Notes under the pieces: model-generated
Seen by the model: only the letters and a program-made list of their open reading frames with translations
What the model was told of the DNA's origin: nothing
The model's database searches: none
Position numbers and translations under genes: made by a program
From: Isoetes taiwanensis
Taxonomy: Eukaryota > Streptophyta > Lycopodiopsida > Isoetales > Isoetaceae
Assembly (NCBI GenBank): GCA_021234155.1
Contig: JAJEKV010000817.1
Coordinates: forward strand, 21,352 to 85,351
Length of the DNA stretch: 64,000 bases
Direction: 5' to 3'
In this document: positions 59,461 to 64,000 of the stretch, piece by piece
Layout: each line of letters begins with the position of its first letter
Position numbering within the stretch: the stretch's first letter is position 1

Positions 59461-59956
59461 TTTTTCCTGTGACGGCTGCCTCATTGAGCCATCATCGACG
59501 GGAAGTCGTTCGTGACATGTATGGATCTATTTATGACATTGAGGGAGGCCACATTCTGGCCTAGGGGCTCACGGGCGCCACCCACCCCTCGCGGTCATGT
59601 CTCTCGGCCCAAATTCTCCACCTCCTGCTATCAAACATTGCCAACTTAACTATACCCCTCACATGCCTTCATCCATCATTTCTCCGCTGCCTTCACAACC
59701 ATCATCATTCACTATCAGGAGCCCCATCCGCTCCAACCTCGCCAACCTAACTTTCATACCATTAGGGGTTAACATGCCTTCATCCATCACTAGCTTCACA
59801 GACAAGTATACGGGCCGCCGCAGATGTTCACAACCATCATCTCCTCCTACTGTAGATGGATATCCACATGTCTCTTTTGCCTCCCCGTGATTTTCCCCTT
59901 CCCTACCTTTCCCACCGCTTCTTCTTCGCTTACAATCTTTATGCACCTCAAACCCA

Positions 59957-61105
59957 ATGATCAGGCACCTCCAAGCATTCCCCACCTCAGCCACCCCTTC
60001 AGCCAGGTCTTTCCAAAGACCATACCCTCCAACTCCACCTCCATATCCTCACTATCATGTTCTCGGCCCAGCCCAAAGACTTTTACCTCTACCTTTCGTG
60101 ACTTTTGCCGACTTATCCCACCTTTTGGCAACACCTAAAGGCAAACCTTTAGACCAAAGTGCTCAGGCCCACATGGAAGAATTTGAGGCTCGCTGTCCCG
60201 AATGGTCATGCGCAACCTCAACTGAAATTCCACATCTTTTTCCACCACATTGCGGTTCTCATCAATGGCTCGCGTCCAACAAAAGCCACTGAAACAAAGA
60301 TTGGTCCCAAATGAAAACCGCTTTTTTCTCACTATGGGACCACGGATGATGATCAACTTCATCTCAAGCAACTCAATGACCTTCAACAAGAGCTCCACGG
60401 AGTCCGCCCGGGATTTTGCATCGCCTTTCACATTCTCGCCAAGAAACTCAAGGAGTACTCCCACACGAGCCGATCTTGGTCTGGTTTCTCCAAGGACTTC
60501 CTCCAGCCTATCGACTCAGGATCAATACCTACCAAGACTTTGGAGCAAAGCTATCGATCTTGTCAATCACTCGGGCCAATGTTTCCTCCCGCGGGCGCGG
60601 TTCTTCAGAGCTCCCTTTCATTCCACCCGCCATGGTTCCCCGTGACCGTTGCTCAACCTCAACACGCCATCCACTAGCTAGCCATGATCTGGTGCCATAT
60701 TGCAAATATCAAGGCCATTTTGGCTTAATGAGTGCAACTCCACCAATGGCCCGCCATTGTAAACGCCGCAACATGTGCAATCATGCCACGGAAGAATGCA
60801 CTGGCACTCATCCTACACCTTTCCAAGAACAAGATGGTTTATCAAGTGCAAACAACACCTCAAGACTAATCGCCATATCAGCAGCCACCACTACAAAGCG
60901 CAACCCAATCAACTCTATCAAGAACATGAGCAACAACGGGACCCAACACACGCTCTCTCCTTTTGATCCTCGAAAAGCTCAGTGTTATCACCGCCAAGAA
61001 TGGGGTCATACCACCACGGGCGGTCCTCAACTTCCCAAGTTCAGCTTCCCGGCACTAATCAGACCACATCGGGCCTGCCTCACGGCTTACCAACTCGATT
61101 GCTAA
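59957..61105 (+). pseudogene. Gypsy 2 gag
   Basis: Blocks include AQAHMEEFEARCPEW (about 60160), a Leu-rich gag core in shifting frames (FLQGLPPAYRLRINTYQDFG, about 60500), the Cys/His part VPYCKYQGHFG with CNHATEECTGTHP (60690-60815), and QCYHRQEWGHTT (about 60980), which looks like a damaged zinc knuckle with its second Cys lost. No single frame covers the gene. Confidence 0.6.
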
Positions 61106-61759
61106 TGGCAAACAAGGCCCCTGGGCCCGCTTTTTCTTCAAGGCCACCAAGAATCACGCTTATCAACCTGCTCCCCGCCAATCAACCTCGATGGATCAAC
61201 AAGCACAGAAGAAATTTTTCAGGCTCTTAATCCTCCAGTCCAGCCATCAAATTGGGTTGGTTTGGTTTCACGCCGCACTGTGGCGCCACGCCCCTTAACC
61301 ATTATTCCTAATGGCACGCGAACCCGCCTTTTGCAAACGACGCCATTCCTCATGCAGAAGACAAACAGGTCCATTTTGCACCGACTTGAGAAACTCATGC
61401 CGTCAATGTCATGCCTAAAGTTCGCCAAAGCATTTTGAACCTCATGCAAGCCGTCAAGGTCGCGACGCTGGCTAATGTCCAGGCCACCACGAGAGCTCAA
61501 CAACCACAAGACGACCTTCCACGCCTCAACCTCCACGCCTCGATATATCCCAATATCGGGCCGCAGAGGTTGACCTACTCAAAGAAGTTGATGCTTCCTT
61601 ACCACGCACTCCCTCGCACTGCGGATCCAGCCGATCCTTTTTTCTCATGTGCCTCTCGAACTCCAAGAGGAGCTAGCCAAAATCAAAATTCCTTTAAGCT
61701 TGGCTACAATTTTGAAACTCGTCCCGCTTCTCAAGGACCAGTTACCACTCCCCATCGCT

Positions 61760-62010
61760 TTGGTTGGGCTGTTGCTACCTCTACTCCCACACGGCCCATG
61801 CCACACTTGGCAATCAACAAGTCAATCATGTTCAAATTGACGGAGGTAGCGCGGTCAATCTCATCACGGATAAACTCCGCAAAACAAATGGGCATCAACC
61901 AACTCTATCGCGGCCCCATATGACATCAAATTGGCCAATGGCCATATCACGAGACCTCAAGGCCATGCCTCTTCTTCACATCAACATAGGTGATCTCAGA
62001 TTTCCTTGAA
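61760..62010 (+). pseudogene. Gypsy 2 protease
   Basis: The frame at 61764-62009 reads NQQVNHVQIDGGSAVNLITD, an aspartic protease active-site block with DGG in place of the usual DSG or DTG, followed by RDLKAMPLLHINIGDLRF, the later strand of the fold. A frame slip follows near 62005. Confidence 0.75.
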
Positions 62011-62814
62011 TTTGGTGTTTGGAAGGTCGAGAAGATCCGTGTGATTATGAAATGTTGGTCGGCAGACCTTTTCTCCGCCAGCTAAGAGCATTCATTATCG
62101 GGCCACGGATCGCTTAGTCATCACCGATGGTCACCTCAATGCCACCATGGACTTGGAAACCCAAGCAAAAATCATTTCCCACGACAATGCTGAACCCTCT
62201 CTCCGACAACCCACTGGAGGACGCCCGAAATATTTATCGTCTGTGCTCCACCCCACGAAGTCCGCTTCGCCATCCTACCCCGAAAGTATGCCGATCCTTG
62301 GGGAGCAATGACTTTGATCGTGACCAGGCCGGGTGGCTGCTTTGCTTGACCCTTACCTGGCTCCTTGCAATCGAATCCAACGTGTTGATCACTTTTCAGA
62401 CGCTGAACCTCCCCGCAGCTCCCGTGGAAGTACACGCCGCCATGAAGCAACCCTCGCTTGAGGAAACTCAAGAACCTCCTTTTTTCACCACGCAGAGCCA
62501 CGCATCCCGTTATAAGCTTCAACCTCCTGCTCATATTGTCTGTGACATGGAAGTTATCCCCATATCGGGGACATTTCTCGACGAGAGATTGTGGACGAGG
62601 GCAACAATCACCCGTCCGGATTGCCGCCAATCTTCCCACACCCTATCGTGAACAGGCCGCCACGCTTTTCAAAAAGTTCAAACACATTTTCGCCTGGAGC
62701 TACAGAGATCTTCGGGGGATCAACAAAACCTTGGGGAACTCACCATTCCTACCAAGTCCGATGCACGCCCAGCCTAGCAACGCATAAGACCGCTCAACCC
62801 CCAATTACCGCGGA

Positions 62815-63530
62815 TCGCCAAGGCAGAAATTGACAAACTCCTTGCCCGCAGTTTGATCTATGAGGTCAAACATTCTGAGTGGGTGAGCCCCATCGCCATT
62901 GCACTCAAACACAATGGTAAGATCCGCTTGTGTGGACTACCAAAAACTCAATCAGCCACAGAGCGGATCATTTTCCCTTCCCTTCACTGCACTGTGTCTC
63001 CGAAGAGGTTGCCGGACATGAGATGTACTCCTTCATGGATGGTTTTTCCGCTACAATCAGATCTCAATCAAAGAATCTGATCAACTCAAGACTACCTTCA
63101 CCACCCCCGGGGCACTTTTTGCCTACAAGGTGGTTCCTTTTGATTATCAAACTCTCCATCCACGCTTCAACGTATCATGCTCTCGCTTTTTTCATGATTT
63201 TATGAAGGAAAATCCCTTCTTGCAAATTTTTCAAGATGACTTCTCTGCTTTTTACAGTTCCATGGCTGACCATTTGGATAAATTGGAACTAAGTTTTTCA
63301 GAAATGTGATGAGTCCCGCATTAGTCTCAATCCCCAGAAATGCACCTTTTAAGGCCACTGTGTGTTCGCTGGGACATGTGGTCAAGAAAGTGTATCACCA
63401 CGGATCCGCCAAAATCAGTGTGGTGCTCAAGGCTCAAGCACCAGCCAATATCAAGGAAACACGCTTTTTCTTGGGTAAGGTCAATTATTACTCCACCTTC
63501 ATTCCCGGACTCGCCGCCATTGCATCCCAT
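62815..63530 (+). pseudogene. Gypsy 2 reverse transcriptase
   Basis: RT blocks in order across frames: AEIDKLLARSLIYEVKHSEW and VSPIAIALKHNGKIR (62823-62930), DHFPFPSLHCVSEEVAGHEM YSFMDGFSA (62955-63055, catalytic Asp in FMDGFS), a TFTTP block (about 63090), LQIFQDDFSAFYSS (about 63220-63260, the FxDDF box), and RFFLGKVNYYSTFIPGLAAI (about 63455-63525). At least four frame changes are needed to read it. RNase H-like DHRALFTWINNPRFHG appears near 63860. Confidence 0.85.
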
Positions 63531-64000
63531 TCATAAACTCATCGGTGATGAATCCACCGGGCTTGGAATTCCCAAAGTGATGTCGCCGCCAACGCTTGAA
63601 GCTCTTTGCTTACTCAGCCCCGCTCTTGTTCCTCCTCAATGGGACAAGCCCTTTCATGTCCATGTCGATGTCTCGCCTTTGCTATTGAGCTGTTCTTTTC
63701 AAGCATATGATGCGCATTAATCGACAAAACCAAAACCGCCACGCCACCGAAACTCACTCATTAACGCAACTACTCGCCACGAGCTTGAGAAGCCTTGGGT
63801 TTAATTCTTCAAGGCCCAACGCCGGCCACTATCTTTTGGCACCAAATCAAATTCTTTGTTGACCACCGTGCACTTTTTACTTGGATCAACAATCCACGCT
63901 TCCACGGGCCGCATTGCTCGCTGGGTCCTACTTCGCATAAATTTGCACCTTTGAAATTGTTCACAAGGCCGCAAATCTCTGTTGTCCCTGATTATCTTCA

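Larger units (their letters stand above)
58817..64000 (+). mobile_element. Gypsy 2: decayed Ty3/Gypsy element, plus strand, cut by the window end
   Basis: Gag-like sequence (about 59950-61100), protease (about 61800-61920), reverse transcriptase (62815-63530) and the start of RNase H (to 64000) follow in order on the plus strand. The GC content is higher than in the 20-33 kb region. Frameshifts occur every few hundred bases. Integrase and the 3' LTR would lie beyond the window. The RT blocks differ from those of Gypsy 1, so it is a separate lineage. Confidence 0.85.

Noticed and set aside
1-64000. CRISPR arrays, bacterial operons, tRNA or rRNA genes
   Set aside because: No regularly spaced palindromic repeats, no ribosomal sequence and no tRNA with conserved boxes was seen; the content is eukaryotic.

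Overview
The window reads as a transposon-dense stretch of a large land-plant nuclear genome. The evidence is spliceosomal introns, plant-type Copia LTR elements with an initiator-Met primer site, an L1-like LINE with the plant zf-RVT domain, a plant alpha-L-fucosidase and a broken enolase. The low gene density and the protein families would suit a fern, a lycophyte or a gymnosperm, but I cannot fix the species from sequence alone.

Region 1 (1-20.8 kb) is the most unusual part. It holds two related DNA elements, called here A and B. B (12342-18816, about 6.5 kb) has perfect 30-bp terminal inverted repeats that start GGGTGTAAATTTGATAGTGG and is flanked by TCTA on both sides. A runs in from outside the window and ends at 11651 with a diverged version of the same terminus. 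Each element carries the same two convergent, intron-containing genes. The plus-strand gene looks like a transposase, with a Cys/His cluster, an SDG box and a SHGKGEHDG box. The minus-strand gene has a coiled coil, a RING-like Cys/His cluster and an FCP1/NIF phosphatase-like domain. A is broken by two retroposons with clear target-site duplications: an internally deleted LINE-like insertion (1518-2589) and a 5'-truncated LINE (6487-11169). Between and beyond A and B lie pieces of a degenerate minus-strand gene I do not recognise.

Region 2 (20.8-33.1 kb) is AT-rich and gene-poor. It holds unassigned minus-strand coding traces near 22 kb, an N-terminal enolase fragment (24.95-25.5 kb), a long-armed fold-back element (26.07-26.53 kb) and the one near-complete host gene, alpha-L-fucosidase (29291-31440, three exons, two apparent frameshifts).

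Region 3 (33.1-45 kb) is a nested Copia pair. A 5.6-kb minus-strand Copia (33922-39488, TGCCA target duplication) sits inside the 5' LTR of a second, plus-strand Copia that ends at 44979.

Region 4 (45-53 kb) has low-complexity repeats, one arm of the fold-back family and otherwise unassigned sequence. Region 5 (53.4-64 kb) is GC-richer and holds two decayed Gypsy-type elements. The first is on the minus strand, has lost the stretch between gag and RT, and is split by a 541-bp inverted-repeat element. The second is on the plus strand, starts with an LTR-like promoter region near 58.8 kb and runs off the window end. An identical 51-bp hairpin sequence occurs at 21119 and 58158.
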